64,000 nt of DNA, from contig NZ_JACHJS010000001.1 of the NCBI RefSeq assembly GCF_014203755.1, positions 4,960,001-5,024,000 of the forward strand, given 5' to 3'. Positions 19,660 through 29,239 of the stretch are shown piece by piece. The notes beneath the pieces are model-generated. The model did no database searches. It saw only the letters and a program-made list of their open reading frames with translations, and had not been told where the DNA came from. This DNA comes from Saccharothrix violaceirubra (GTDB lineage: Bacteria; Actinomycetota; Actinomycetes; Mycobacteriales; Pseudonocardiaceae). The translations under genes and the position numbers were made by a program. Numbering within the stretch: the stretch's first letter is position 1; each line of letters starts with the position of its first letter.

Positions 19660-21249
19660 GTGCCTGTGCCCGTTGGAAAACGCAGTGCACTCGCCCTGGT
19701 CGGCGCTGCCGCGCTGCTGCTCGTCGGCACGGCGACAGCGCCCGCACAACCCCGCCCGCACGGGATCGGCGATTGGTCGTCCTTGACCGGGGACAAAGGC
19801 GGATCGCGGTTCGCGGCAACCGAACACCGCATCACGCCGCGCACCGCCGGAAAACTCACGTTGAAGTGGGCTTTCGCCTATCCGAAGAGCCCATTCCCGG
19901 CGAAAAGCCAGCCGGCCGTCGTCGGCGGCGACATCTTCTTCGGCAGCCCCGACGGCAAGTTCCACGCCCTCGACGCGAAAACCGGCGCGAGCCGGTGGAC
20001 GTTCGACCTGGCCTCCGTCGACCCGGCGCAGCCCGGCGCCGCCGTGACCGACGCGCCGGCCGTGGCCCGGGGCAAGGTCTACTTCGGCGACAGCCGCGGC
20101 TACCTCTACGCGCTCGACCAGCGCACCGGCAAGGTGCTGTGGGCCAAGGACACCGAGACGCACGCCTCCGGCATGCACACCAGCTCCCCGCTGTACCACG
20201 ACGGCCGGATCTACGTCGGCGCGTCCAGCTCGGAGAACGTCACCTTCGACCCGAAGTACCCGTGCTGCACGTTCCGCGGCCACCTGGACTCGTTCGACGC
20301 CGACACCGGCGAACTGGCGTGGCGCTACTGGACCACGCCCGAGCCCAAGGAGACCGGCACCTGGCCCAACGGCGTGGCGAAGTACGAGCCCTCCGGCGCC
20401 GGCGTGTGGAGTTCGCCCGTGCTCGACGAGCGCACCGGCACCCTCTACGTCGGCACCGGCCAGCTCTACACGGGCACGACCGGCGACTTCGACTCCCTGC
20501 TCGCCCTCGACGCCAAGTCCGGCGCGGTGCGGTGGAAGCAGCAGGTGACCAAGGCCGACACGTGGCGTCTGCTGTGCGGCATCCCGGACAACGAGGGCTA
20601 CTGCCCCGGCCAGAAGGACGGCACCGCGCTCGACTACGACATCGGCGCCACCCCGACGATCCTGCGCGTCAAGGGCCGCACGCTCGTCGGCGTCGGCCAG
20701 AAGAGCGGCGTGTACCACGTGTTCGACGCCAAGTCCGGTGCGGTGCAGTGGCGGCGGCAGCTTTCCGTGCCGATGCCCGGCGGCGGCCTGTCCGGCATCC
20801 AGTGGGGCAGCAGCTTCGACGGCACCCGCGTGTACGCGGCGACCAACTGGGGCAATCCCGGCGTCGTCTACGCGCTGGAGCCGACCAAGGGCGACATCGT
20901 CTGGCAGACGCCCAACCCGGCCGACGGCTGCACGAAGGGCGGCGCGGCCAAGTTCCCGACCGTGTGCAAGCTCGCGCACACCCCGGCCGTGACGACCAGT
21001 CCCGGCCTGCTCTACGAGGGCAGTGTCGACGGCAAGATGCGGGTCTACGACTCGCGCGACGGCAAGGTCCTGTGGGAGTACGACACCGTCCGCGACTTCA
21101 CCGGCGTCAACGGCCTGACCGGCACCGGCAGCTCGCTGTCCGGCGGCGGCGGCGCGGTGGTGTCCAACGGGATGCTCTACGTCCAGTCCGGCTACTGGCC
21201 GGGCTACCCGAGCGACCACGGAAACGTCCTGCTCGCGTTCGGACTCTGA
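19660..21249 (+). CDS. secreted PQQ-dependent dehydrogenase-like beta-propeller protein
   Basis: The chosen start is GTG 19660, six bases after GAAAGGAG (GTG 19654 is also possible). An N-terminal signal or lipoprotein-like leader is followed by eight PQQ-type propeller blades (W-motifs such as TGASRWTFDL, TGKVLWAKDT, TGELAWRYW, SGAVRWKQQ, DGKVLWEYDT). A vicinal cysteine pair occurs in KYPCCTFRG, as in quinoprotein alcohol dehydrogenases, where a Cys-Cys disulfide lies against PQQ. The closest described type is the polyvinyl-alcohol dehydrogenase group. No cytochrome domain is fused. It is followed by a TolB-amidohydrolase on the same strand. The fold is sure; the redox substrate is not. Confidence 0.8.
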   Translation: MPVPVGKRSALALVGAAALLLVGTATAPAQPRPHGIGDWSSLTGDKGGSRFAATEHRITPRTAGKLTLKWAFAYPKSPFPAKSQPAVVGGDIFFGSPDGKFHALDAKTGASRWTFDLASVDPAQPGAAVTDAPAVARGKVYFGDSRGYLYALDQRTGKVLWAKDTETHASGMHTSSPLYHDGRIYVGASSSENVTFDPKYPCCTFRGHLDSFDADTGELAWRYWTTPEPKETGTWPNGVAKYEPSGAGVWSSPVLDERTGTLYVGTGQLYTGTTGDFDSLLALDAKSGAVRWKQQVTKADTWRLLCGIPDNEGYCPGQKDGTALDYDIGATPTILRVKGRTLVGVGQKSGVYHVFDAKSGAVQWRRQLSVPMPGGGLSGIQWGSSFDGTRVYAATNWGNPGVVYALEPTKGDIVWQTPNPADGCTKGGAAKFPTVCKLAHTPAVTTSPGLLYEGSVDGKMRVYDSRDGKVLWEYDTVRDFTGVNGLTGTGSSLSGGGGAVVSNGMLYVQSGYWPGYPSDHGNVLLAFGL

Positions 21250-21320
21250 CCGACGTCGTCGCGGAACCGGGCACCGTCCCCGTGTCCGGTTCCGCGACCC
21301 GCCCGACCGAGGAGTGTGTG

Positions 21321-24296
21321 ATGAGAACCCCGAATCACCGGCGGTTCGGCGGCTTGGCGCTGGCACTCGTGCTGGTCGCCGCCGTGCCGGTGACGTCGCC
21401 CGCGACCGCGGCGGCACCGAAGCGGACCACCACCGACATCACCGTCACCGAGGGCACCAACCTCGCCGTCGCCGCGTCACCCCGCGACGGCACGCTCGTG
21501 TTCGACCTCCAGGGCCGGCTGTTCTCCGTGCCCGCCGCCGGCGGCACCGCGAAGCCGCTGGCCGACGACTTCCTCGACCCGTTCTGGCCGACGTTCTCCC
21601 CCGACGGCTCGACCATCGCGCTCCAGTCGTTCGCCGACGGGCGGTCCCGGATCGCCACGATCAAGGCCGACGGCACCGGCGTCCGGCAGTTGTCGGACAA
21701 CCCGTTCGACGCCGTGCAGCCGGCCTGGTCGCCGGACGGGCGCAAGATCGCCTACGCCACCGGACCGGACGGCGCCAAGGACCTGTGGCAGATCGACGCC
21801 CGGACCGGCGCGATGGAACTGCTGTCCACGGACCCGGTCGACGAGAGCGCGCCGACCTACACCCCCGACGGCAGGCAGCTCACCTACCTGGCGGGCAACG
21901 AGGTCCGCAACCTGGACCTGGCGAGCCGGACGCGCACCGTCGTCATCCCGGGCGGGCAGGGCTTCCTGGCCGCGCCCTCGTGGTCGCCGGACGGCAAGCG
22001 GCTGGCCGTGCTGCGGACCGGTCAGGGCGGGCGCACGCTGTCCGTCTGGGAGAACGGCGCGCTGCGACCGGTCGCCGCGTTCGCCGACGTCTTCCCCTTC
22101 CCGGCGCGCTGGACGTCCAAGGACGAACTGGTCTACGGCGCCGACGGCAAGATCTACCGGACGAACGTCGCCTCGGGCGCGACCGTCGGCGTGCCGTTCG
22201 CCGCCACGCTGACCATCGCGCGTGACGACTACCCGCGCAAGAAGTACGACTTCGACTCGCGCGATCCGCAGCGGGTCAAGGGCATCGTGTCGCCCGCGTT
22301 GTCCCCGGACGGCAGGACCGTGGCGTTCAAGGCGCTCAACGACCTGTACCTGCTGCCGGTCGGCGGCAAGGCCAAGGCGCTCACCGACGACGACTTCTAC
22401 GAGACCGACCCGGCGTGGTCGCGGGACGGCAAGCTGTTGGCGTACGCGTCGGACAAGGGCGGCAGCGTCGACCTGTACGTGCGCGACCTGGCCACGAACG
22501 CGGAGCGCCGCGTGACCTCCGGGACCGGCAGCGAGATCGGACCCGCGTTCTCGCCCGACGGGCGTCGGCTGGCCTACCAGGACAACAACGCGCAGACCTG
22601 GACGGTCGACCTCGCGTCCGGCATGCAGACCCGCGTACTCGGGCCGCAGAACGCGCCCGGTCGCGTGAGCTGGTCCGGCGACGGCACCGCGCTGGTCCAG
22701 GCCGTGTCGGTGAACAACGCCAACCACATCCTCGTGCTGGACGTGGCGTCCGGCGCGCAGCAGACCTTCTCCCCCGGCACGTCGATCTCCACGCGCGGCG
22801 ACGACGGTCCGGTGATCTCGCCGGACGGCCGGTGGACCGTGTTCTCCCAGGACGGCGTCCTGTGGGTCACCGCGACCGCGCCCAACGGCCGGCCGACCGG
22901 TGCGTCGCGCCGGTTGACCACCGAGGCGAGCGACGCGCCGACCTGGGCGGGCGACTCGAACACCGTGCTGTACCTGAACAACGGCCGGCTCAAGACCGTG
23001 ACGCTGGCCGGTCGGACCACCGACGTCCCGCAGGACCTCACGTTCCAGCGCGACAACCAAACCGGTCGCAAGGTGATCCACGCCGGGAAGCTGTGGGACG
23101 GGCGCGACCCCACGCCACGCGAGAACGTGGACATCGTCGTCGTCGACGGCCGGATCGTGGCGATCGAACCGCACCGCGACCGTCCCCGACGCGCCGGGTG
23201 GACCTACGTCGACGCCTCCAAGTACACGGTCACGCCCGGCCTGATCGACATGCACAACCACCAGCAGATCAAGGCCAAGTCGTTCGGCGACCGGCAGGGC
23301 CGGCTGCTGCTGTCCTACGGCATCACCACGACCCGGTCCACCGGCGACCCGGCCTACCGGTCGGTCGAGGACCGCGAGGCCCTGGACTCCGGCGCCCGCC
23401 TGGGCCCGCGCCTGTTCGCGACCGGCGAGATGCTCGAAGGCCCGCAGGTCGGCTGGGACTTCGCCCGCCCGGTGCGCACCGAGCAGCAGTTGGAGCTGGA
23501 GTGGACCCGGGTGCGCGAACTCGGGTACGACCTGGTCAAGACCTACGAGACGTTCCCGGTCAAGTGGCAGGCGGCCGTGGCGCGCAAGGCGCACAAGCTC
23601 GGCGTGCCGACCACGTCGCACTACCTGTACCCGGCCGTCGGCCACGGCGTCGACATGAAGGAGCACATCGCGGGCCCGTCCAAGTGGGGCTTCGGGTTCG
23701 CCCGCGACTCGTCGCTCGGCGGCCCGTACCAGGACGTGCTCCAGCTTGCCGGGCAGAGCAAGATGCCGTTCAGCACCACCATCTTCGCGGCGAGTTCGCT
23801 GCTGGCCGACGACCCGGGTCTGGTCACCGACCCGCGGGTGCGGGCCCTGTTCACGCCGCAGGACAAGCAGGTGCTCAACGCCAAGCTGCTGTGCGCGCAG
23901 GGGCGCGGCCCGTGCGGGTTCCTCGACGGCAACGCCGAGCAGGCCCGGCGGCAGGTGCAGGTGGTCAAGAAGATCGTCGACGCGGGCGGGGTGATCCTGG
24001 CGGGCACGGACGCGCCGCTGGACACCACGGCGCTGGCACTGCACCTGAACCTGCGGGCGCTGGCGAAGTACGGGCTGAGCCCGTTCCAGGCGTTCCAGTC
24101 CGCGACCCTGCTGTCCGCGCGGCAGTTGGGCGTGGAGGCCGACCTGGGCAGCGTCGAGGTGGGCAAGCTGGCCGACCTGTCGTTCGTCGAGGGCGACCCG
24201 TCGAAGGACGTCGGGGTGTTGGCGAACGTGCGGTCGGTGCTCAAGCACGGCCGCCTGTTCACCGTCGACGAGCTGCTCGGACCGTTCCGCGGCTAG
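21321..24296 (+). CDS. secreted amidohydrolase with N-terminal TolB-like propeller
   Basis: A 991-residue protein starting at ATG 21321 behind GAGGAG. A signal peptide (GGLALALVLVAAVPVTSPA) is followed by two sets of WD40-like/PD40 propeller blades (about 50-570; recurrent SPDG(R/K) motifs as in FSPDGSTIALQSF and WSPDGRKIAYAT), then a metal-dependent amidohydrolase barrel (about 600-985). Metal-site candidates are DMHNHQQ, the Lys of YDLVKTYET, His in TTSHYLYP and HGVDMKEHI, and Asp in LAGTDAPL. Such fusions are exported hydrolases of cyclic amides or peptides; the exact substrate is unknown. A strong hairpin follows its stop. Confidence 0.87.
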   Translation: MRTPNHRRFGGLALALVLVAAVPVTSPATAAAPKRTTTDITVTEGTNLAVAASPRDGTLVFDLQGRLFSVPAAGGTAKPLADDFLDPFWPTFSPDGSTIALQSFADGRSRIATIKADGTGVRQLSDNPFDAVQPAWSPDGRKIAYATGPDGAKDLWQIDARTGAMELLSTDPVDESAPTYTPDGRQLTYLAGNEVRNLDLASRTRTVVIPGGQGFLAAPSWSPDGKRLAVLRTGQGGRTLSVWENGALRPVAAFADVFPFPARWTSKDELVYGADGKIYRTNVASGATVGVPFAATLTIARDDYPRKKYDFDSRDPQRVKGIVSPALSPDGRTVAFKALNDLYLLPVGGKAKALTDDDFYETDPAWSRDGKLLAYASDKGGSVDLYVRDLATNAERRVTSGTGSEIGPAFSPDGRRLAYQDNNAQTWTVDLASGMQTRVLGPQNAPGRVSWSGDGTALVQAVSVNNANHILVLDVASGAQQTFSPGTSISTRGDDGPVISPDGRWTVFSQDGVLWVTATAPNGRPTGASRRLTTEASDAPTWAGDSNTVLYLNNGRLKTVTLAGRTTDVPQDLTFQRDNQTGRKVIHAGKLWDGRDPTPRENVDIVVVDGRIVAIEPHRDRPRRAGWTYVDASKYTVTPGLIDMHNHQQIKAKSFGDRQGRLLLSYGITTTRSTGDPAYRSVEDREALDSGARLGPRLFATGEMLEGPQVGWDFARPVRTEQQLELEWTRVRELGYDLVKTYETFPVKWQAAVARKAHKLGVPTTSHYLYPAVGHGVDMKEHIAGPSKWGFGFARDSSLGGPYQDVLQLAGQSKMPFSTTIFAASSLLADDPGLVTDPRVRALFTPQDKQVLNAKLLCAQGRGPCGFLDGNAEQARRQVQVVKKIVDAGGVILAGTDAPLDTTALALHLNLRALAKYGLSPFQAFQSATLLSARQLGVEADLGSVEVGKLADLSFVEGDPSKDVGVLANVRSVLKHGRLFTVDELLGPFRG

Positions 24297-24301
24297 ACCA
24301 C

Positions 24302-24331
24302 GACGGGAGGCGTTGCGGCACGCCTCCCGTC
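24302..24331 (+). terminator. hairpin terminator of the amidohydrolase gene
   Basis: GACGGGAGGCGT (24302-24313) pairs perfectly with ACGCCTCCCGTC (24320-24331) across a six-base loop, starting five bases after the stop codon. Confidence 0.8.
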
Positions 24332-24400
24332 CTTCCGAAAGACGGGTCGGTGCCCGTCGGCCGAGTGGCCGACGGCACCGACCCGCGTAGGCTCGACGGC

Positions 24401-25438
24401 GTGAGCGAGCACCCGGAGCACGGCGAAGGCGGCAAGTACTCGGTCAAGGGCAAGGAGTTCACCCGCGACAGCCGGTACATCACCACCAGGGTGACCGAGG
24501 ACGGCGCGGAGGGTTACCCGGTCGAACCGGGCCGTTACCGCCTGATCGCGGCGCGCGCGTGCCCGTGGGCGAACCGCACGATCATCGTCCGGCGCCTGCT
24601 CGGCCTGGAGGACGTGCTGTCGCTGGGGTTGCCGGGGCCGACCCACGACGCCCGCTCGTGGACGTTCGACCTGGACCCCGGCGGGAAGGACCCGGTGCTG
24701 GGCATCTCCCGACTCCAGGAGGCGTACTTCAAGCGGCAGCCGGACTACCCCCGGGGCATCACGGTGCCCGCGATCGTGGACACGACCACGGGCGCGGTGG
24801 CCACCAACGACTTCGCGCAGATCACCCTGGACTTCTCCACGGAATGGCGGGACCACCACCGCGAAGGTGCCCCGGACCTGCTGCCGGCCGCGCACCGCGC
24901 CGAGATCGACGAGGTGAACCGGAGGGTGTTCACCGAGGTCAACAACGGCGTGTACCGCTGCGGCTTCGCCGGGAGCCAGGAGGCGTACGACGAAGCGTAC
25001 GGTCGGCTGTGGACCGCGCTCGACTGGCTGGAGGAACGGCTGACCGGTCGGCGCTACCTGGTGGGCGACACGATCACCGAGGCGGACGTGCGGCTGTTCA
25101 CCACGCTGGTCCGCTTCGACCCGGTGTACCACGGCCACTTCAAGTGCAACCGCGACCGGCTCAGCGGGATGCCCGCGTTGTGGGGCTACGCCCGCGACCT
25201 GTTCCAGACCCCCGGGTTCGGCGACACGGTCGACTTCGCGCAGATCAAAGAGCACTACTACGTGGTGCACCGGGACATCAACCCGACCGGCATCGTGCCG
25301 CAGGGGCCGGACCTGTCGGACTGGACGAGCCCGCACGGCCGCGAGGCGCTGGGCGGCAGCCCCTTCGGCACCGGCACGCCACCGGGTCCCGTGCGCGAGT
25401 CGGAACGGGTCGACCCGGCCCACACCCCGCTGCGCTGA
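24401..25438 (+). CDS. glutathionyl-hydroquinone-reductase-like (GST superfamily, YqjG/ECM4 type)
   Basis: A 345-residue protein starting at GTG 24401. The thioredoxin-like half carries the catalytic motif CPWANR (canonical CPWA(H/C)R) after RYRLIAARA, then a VPAIVD cis-proline segment. The C-terminal half is GST-like (EVNNGVYRCGFAGSQEAYDE, YLVGDTITEADVRLFTTLVR). The family reduces glutathionyl- or, in actinobacteria that lack glutathione, probably mycothiolyl-hydroquinones (inference). It is preceded by a terminator and so is its own unit; its stop codon lies in a small tandem repeat. Confidence 0.87.
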   Translation: MSEHPEHGEGGKYSVKGKEFTRDSRYITTRVTEDGAEGYPVEPGRYRLIAARACPWANRTIIVRRLLGLEDVLSLGLPGPTHDARSWTFDLDPGGKDPVLGISRLQEAYFKRQPDYPRGITVPAIVDTTTGAVATNDFAQITLDFSTEWRDHHREGAPDLLPAAHRAEIDEVNRRVFTEVNNGVYRCGFAGSQEAYDEAYGRLWTALDWLEERLTGRRYLVGDTITEADVRLFTTLVRFDPVYHGHFKCNRDRLSGMPALWGYARDLFQTPGFGDTVDFAQIKEHYYVVHRDINPTGIVPQGPDLSDWTSPHGREALGGSPFGTGTPPGPVRESERVDPAHTPLR

Positions 25439-25463
25439 GATCTCCCGGGCTGAGATCTCCTGG
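25434..25463. repeat. 15-bp tandem duplication at the GST-like gene's stop
   Basis: GCTGAGATCTCCCGG (25434-25448) is followed directly by GCTGAGATCTCCTGG (25449-25463), 14 of 15 bases identical. The first copy contains the TGA stop of the GST-like gene. Confidence 0.75.
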
Positions 25464-25478
25464 GTTGACGCCCGCCGC

Positions 25479-26162
25479 TCAGCCGGCGTCCTCGGCGGTG
25501 CCGTACTCGTCGTGGCGGCGCCACCACCGGTACGGCGGCTCCTGCGGGTAGCCCGCCGGCGAGTCCTCCCACTCCTCCTGGCGGCCGAGCGGGGTGAGGT
25601 CGAGCAGGCTCCAGACGGTGCCGATCTGCTCCGCCGCGCGCCCGTTGGTGAAGTAGGTGCGGTGGACCGCGTCGCCCTCGCGGATGAAGACGTTGAGCCC
25701 GAAGTACTCCTCGACGCCGAAGTCCGCCGAGAAGTCGTCGAGCGTCGTGTACCAGGGCACACCGGCCCAGCCCATCCAGGCGCGGTACCGCGCGATGTCG
25801 GCCTGCGGAGCCGCGGAGACCAGCACGAACGTGACATCACGGGCGTTGAGGTGCGCGAGGTGGCCGAGGTTGTCGGTGAACAGCGCGCAGCCACTGCACC
25901 CGCCCGCGGGCCAGTCGGCGACCCCCGGCTCGAAGAAATGCCGGTAGACGATGAGCTGACGCCGTCCCTCGAACAGGTCCGGCAGACCCACACGTCCCCG
26001 CGGTCCCTCGAAGGCGTACTCCTTCCCGACCCGGACCCACGGCAGCCGACGACGCTCGGCGGCCAACGCGTCCTTGGCCCGGGTGTGCTCCTTCTCCTTG
26101 CGCAGGAGCACTTCCCGGGCGGCGTCCCACTCCTCGACGGACACGACGGGCGGCGTCCACAC
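25479..26162 (-). CDS. DUF899-family thioredoxin-like protein
   Basis: A 227-residue protein starting at GTG 26162, seven bases after AAGGAG. It has the DUF899 pattern: an N-terminal charged helix (REVLLRKEKEHTRAKDALAA), then a thioredoxin-like fold (QLIVYRHFF, CSGCALFTDNLGHLAHLNARD, FVLVSAAPQADI, FGLNVFIREGDAVHRTYFTN). The Cys pair in CSGC is in the usual place. Members are thought to be thiol-dependent reductases, but the substrate is not established. It ends convergently with the GST-like gene, 40 bases away. Confidence 0.88.
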   Translation of the reverse strand: MWTPPVVSVEEWDAAREVLLRKEKEHTRAKDALAAERRRLPWVRVGKEYAFEGPRGRVGLPDLFEGRRQLIVYRHFFEPGVADWPAGGCSGCALFTDNLGHLAHLNARDVTFVLVSAAPQADIARYRAWMGWAGVPWYTTLDDFSADFGVEEYFGLNVFIREGDAVHRTYFTNGRAAEQIGTVWSLLDLTPLGRQEEWEDSPAGYPQEPPYRWWRRHDEYGTAEDAG

Positions 26163-26257
26163 GCGACCACTCCTTCCCCTCGGGAACGACCCGCGCGGGC
26201 CTACTGCGCAATTCCGTACCCGTGCCGTCGCCGCGCAAACTCCCGCACAATGGCGTC

Positions 26258-26914
26258 GTGCTGCTGACCCGTCTCGAACGCTTCAACCGGCGACACCCCT
26301 GGAGCCACAACGACCACTACGGCCCGTGGGTCGCCCGTCGGGTGGCCGCGTCCGGCGCGCGGCACGTGCTCGACGTCGGCTGCGGCACGGGCAACCTCGT
26401 CGCCCGGCTACGCCACCGGGCCACCACGGTCACCGGGCTCGAACCCGACCCCGCGACCGCGCGCGTGGCGGCGGAACGCTTCGCCGGCCGGTCCGGGATC
26501 ACCGTCGAGCGAGCCGACTTCGCCGCGCGCGACCGGCAGCGGCGGTGGGACGCCATCACGCTCGTCGCGGTCCTGCACCACCTCCCGCTCGAACCGACCC
26601 TGCGTGAACTGCGGGACAGCCTCACGCCGGGCGGACGGCTCGTGGTCGTCGGCTGCTACCGCGACGACAGGTCCCCGCGACTGCTCGTGGACCTGCCCGC
26701 CGTCCTCGCCAACCCCGTCGTGGGATTGCTCAGACACCCCGCCTGCGCCGACGCACCGCCGCCACACATGACGGCGCCGACCGCGGTCGCGTCCGAGACC
26801 CTGGCCGAGATCCGGGCCGCGGCCGGGCGGGAGCTGCCGGGTGCCCGGATCCGACGTCGCCTGTTCTGGCGCTACACGCTCGTCTACGACGCTCCCCCCG
26901 GACGCCGGGACTGA
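26258..26914 (+). CDS. class I SAM-dependent methyltransferase
   Basis: A Rossmann methyltransferase with motif I VLDVGCGTGNL, motif II GLEPDPA, and a VLHHLPLEPTLRELRDSLTPGGRLVVVG block. The start used is GTG 26258 (VLLTRLERFNRRHPWSHNDHYG), because homologues begin shortly before the NxRHPWSHNDHYG segment; GTG 26222 is in frame but has no better ribosome site. The product is 218 residues from the chosen start. It overlaps the 3' end of the convergent kinase gene by 31 bases. The substrate is unknown (small molecule likely). Confidence 0.82.
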   Translation: MLLTRLERFNRRHPWSHNDHYGPWVARRVAASGARHVLDVGCGTGNLVARLRHRATTVTGLEPDPATARVAAERFAGRSGITVERADFAARDRQRRWDAITLVAVLHHLPLEPTLRELRDSLTPGGRLVVVGCYRDDRSPRLLVDLPAVLANPVVGLLRHPACADAPPPHMTAPTAVASETLAEIRAAAGRELPGARIRRRLFWRYTLVYDAPPGRRD

Positions 26915-27471
26915 ATCACCCGGAACTCGCCGTGCTCGCCGAGGACCACGACGTCGGCCGCCTCCTCGACCCGTTCGGCGGCGAAGTACCGGTCCTCGGC
27001 GGGCATCCACTCGTCGACCCACCGCGACCGCGCGGCCTCGCCGTCCCGGGCCAGGCCCCGGCTCAACCGCACCTCGGGCGAGGCCCGGCAGAACACGGTC
27101 GTGGTGCAAAAGCCCCGTACCGCCGAAGACGTGCTGTACACCCCTTCGACGACCAACGGCACGTCACCGGGCAACTGCACCCAGTCGGCCAACCGGTCGT
27201 CGGGCCAGTCGTAACGGCGGTACCGCGTCGTTTTCCCGACCGCCGCGGGCTCGAACACCTCGACCCGCAGCCGAGCCAGGTCGTAGCCGTTCCCCACCCG
27301 CTCCGCCGAGGGCAGGTGGAAGTCGTCGGTGTGCACGACCACGGCGCCCAGCTCGGCGGCCAGTGCCGCGGCCAACGTCGACTTCCCCGCGGCACCCGGC
27401 CCGTCGATCCCCACCACGACCCGTCCCCCGGCTTGTGCCGCCCACGCGGCCAACCACTCCACAGTCCCCAT
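26884..27471 (-). CDS. uridine-kinase-like P-loop NTPase
   Basis: A 195-residue protein starting at ATG 27471 (MGTVEWLAAWAAQAGG). The Walker A motif is GIDGPGAAGKSTLAAALA, with VVHTDDFHLP as the metal/substrate segment and VVEGVYSTSS as a Walker B-like strand, the usual arrangement in uridine kinase and related nucleoside or phosphoribulokinase-type proteins. Its substrate cannot be settled. Its 3' end overlaps the methyltransferase gene tail to tail, and its 5' end is 28 bases from the divergent S4 gene. Confidence 0.82.
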   Translation of the reverse strand: MGTVEWLAAWAAQAGGRVVVGIDGPGAAGKSTLAAALAAELGAVVVHTDDFHLPSAERVGNGYDLARLRVEVFEPAAVGKTTRYRRYDWPDDRLADWVQLPGDVPLVVEGVYSTSSAVRGFCTTTVFCRASPEVRLSRGLARDGEAARSRWVDEWMPAEDRYFAAERVEEAADVVVLGEHGEFRVIQSRRPGGAS

Positions 27472-27499
27472 TCCCCCGACCTTAGGCACGCGGAGGATG

Positions 27500-27862
27500 A
27501 TGGGTGGCGTGGAGTCCACCCGAGTAGACCGCTGGCTGTGGGCGGTCCGCCTGACCAAGACCCGGCCCGACGCCGCGGCGGCCTGCCGGGCCGGGCACGT
27601 CCGCATCAACGACCGCCCGGCCAAGCCCGCGAGCACCGTGGTGCCCGGCGACCAGGTCCGGGCGCGGGTCGGCGACACCACGAGGATCGTCGAGGTCGTC
27701 CGGGTGATCCAGAAGCGCGTCGGTGCCGCCGACGCGGTGACGTGCTTCCTGGACCGGACCCCGAAGCCACCGCCCGAGGTCCCGGTGGCCAAGCGCGACC
27801 GGGGTGCCGGGCGTCCGACCAAACGGGAACGACGTGAGCTGGACCGCTTCCGGACGCGATGA
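27500..27862 (+). CDS. S4-domain RNA-binding protein, Hsp15-like
   Basis: A basic protein of about 120 residues with an S4 RNA-binding domain near the N-terminus (TRVDRWLWAVRLTKTRPDAA, CRAGHVRINDRPAKPASTVV) and a Lys/Arg-rich tail. This fits the Hsp15/YrfH group, which binds stalled 50S subunits carrying peptidyl-tRNA. The start may be ATG 27500 or GTG 27509 (VESTRVDRW); the GGAGG site at 27492-27496 fits between the two. Confidence 0.88.
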   Translation: MGGVESTRVDRWLWAVRLTKTRPDAAAACRAGHVRINDRPAKPASTVVPGDQVRARVGDTTRIVEVVRVIQKRVGAADAVTCFLDRTPKPPPEVPVAKRDRGAGRPTKRERRELDRFRTR

Positions 27863-27922
27863 CACCCGCCGTTCACCGCCTTCGGCTTGACTGGGCAGGA
27901 CCGCCCGAGAGAGGAGTCGTCC

Positions 27923-29239
27923 GTGGACGCCCGAGGTGACCGCATCGTCGAGGTGCTGCGCGACGCGTTCGCGGACCTGATGTCCGCCGACCCCGGCGCG
28001 TTCCGGCACAAGTTCCGCAAGATGGCCGCCGACCCGTTCGCGTTCTACCGGGGCAGCGCGTGCCTGTTCTACGCGGACATGGCGGACGAACCGGACGACT
28101 GGACCGACGAGCGCACGTCCCGGATCTGGGTGCAGGGCGACCTGCACGCGCAGAACTTCGGCACGTACATGGACTCCGAGGGCACGCTGGTGTTCGACGT
28201 CAACGACTTCGACGAGGCGTACCTGGGTTCGTACACCTGGGACCTGCGCCGGTTCGTGGCGAGCCTGGCACTGCTGGGCTGGCACAAGGCTTTCCCGGAC
28301 GACACGATCGCCCACCTGGTCCGGACGTACGTGAAGGCGTATGTCGCACAGGTGCGCAAGTTCGCCGAACACCCCGGCGACGAACTGTTCAGCCTGCGCC
28401 TGGACAACACGACCGGCCTCCTGCACCGGGTGCTGTGCCGGGCGCGGCTGGCCAGACGCGTGGACCTGCTCGCGGAGAAGACCACGATCGTCGACCACGA
28501 CCGCCGTTTCCGCCTGGACCGCAGCGGCACGCACGAACTGGACGCCGCCACCCGGGACCGGGTGCGGGACGCGTTCGATCGCTACCTGGACACCATCCCG
28601 AGCGGGAAGCGGTCGACGCGCAGCCTGAGCTACGCGGTGAAGGACATGGTGGGACGCAGCGGTTTCGGCATCGGGTCGGCGGGGCTGCACGCGTACAACG
28701 TGCTGGTGGAAGGTCGGACCCAGGCGTTGGAGAACGACGTCGTGCTGTCGATGAAGCAGGCGAACGTCGCCGCGCCGAGCCGGATCGTCCACGACGACCG
28801 GATCCGGTCGTACTTCACCGACCACGGCCACCGCACGGCCGTCTCGCAACGCGCGCTCCAGGCCCACTCCGACCCGTGGCTGGGGCACACGAGCATCGAC
28901 GGCGTGGGCTACGTGGTCGCCGAACTCTCCCCGTACGAGGCCGACCTGGACTGGTCGGACCTCACGGAACCGGCGGACATGCTCCCGGTCCTGGAGCACC
29001 TGGGCCACGCGACCGCGAAGATGCACTGCGTGTCCGACGAGGACTCCGACCAGACCCTCGTGGACTTCCAGTGCGAGGAGGCCATCGCGGCGGTCGTCGG
29101 CGGCCGGGACGAGGAGTTCACCGAGGACCTGGTCGCCTTCGCGCACCGGTACGCCGCCCGCACCCGCACCGACCACAGCCTGTTCGTGGACGCCTTCCGC
29201 TCGGGCCACATCAACGGGCTGAGCGCGACGGCCCACTGA
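27923..29239 (+). CDS. DUF2252-family protein
   Basis: A 438-residue protein starting at GTG 27923, seven bases after GAGAGGAG. It has the kinase-like fold signatures of DUF2252: RHKFRKMAADPFAFYRGSA, the GDLHAQNFGTY catalytic-loop-like segment, and FDVNDFDEAYLGSYTWDLRR, which resembles the metal-binding DFD. The family resembles aminoglycoside phosphotransferases but has no established substrate. It ends one base before the convergent restriction-enzyme gene. Confidence 0.88.
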   Translation: MDARGDRIVEVLRDAFADLMSADPGAFRHKFRKMAADPFAFYRGSACLFYADMADEPDDWTDERTSRIWVQGDLHAQNFGTYMDSEGTLVFDVNDFDEAYLGSYTWDLRRFVASLALLGWHKAFPDDTIAHLVRTYVKAYVAQVRKFAEHPGDELFSLRLDNTTGLLHRVLCRARLARRVDLLAEKTTIVDHDRRFRLDRSGTHELDAATRDRVRDAFDRYLDTIPSGKRSTRSLSYAVKDMVGRSGFGIGSAGLHAYNVLVEGRTQALENDVVLSMKQANVAAPSRIVHDDRIRSYFTDHGHRTAVSQRALQAHSDPWLGHTSIDGVGYVVAELSPYEADLDWSDLTEPADMLPVLEHLGHATAKMHCVSDEDSDQTLVDFQCEEAIAAVVGGRDEEFTEDLVAFAHRYAARTRTDHSLFVDAFRSGHINGLSATAH

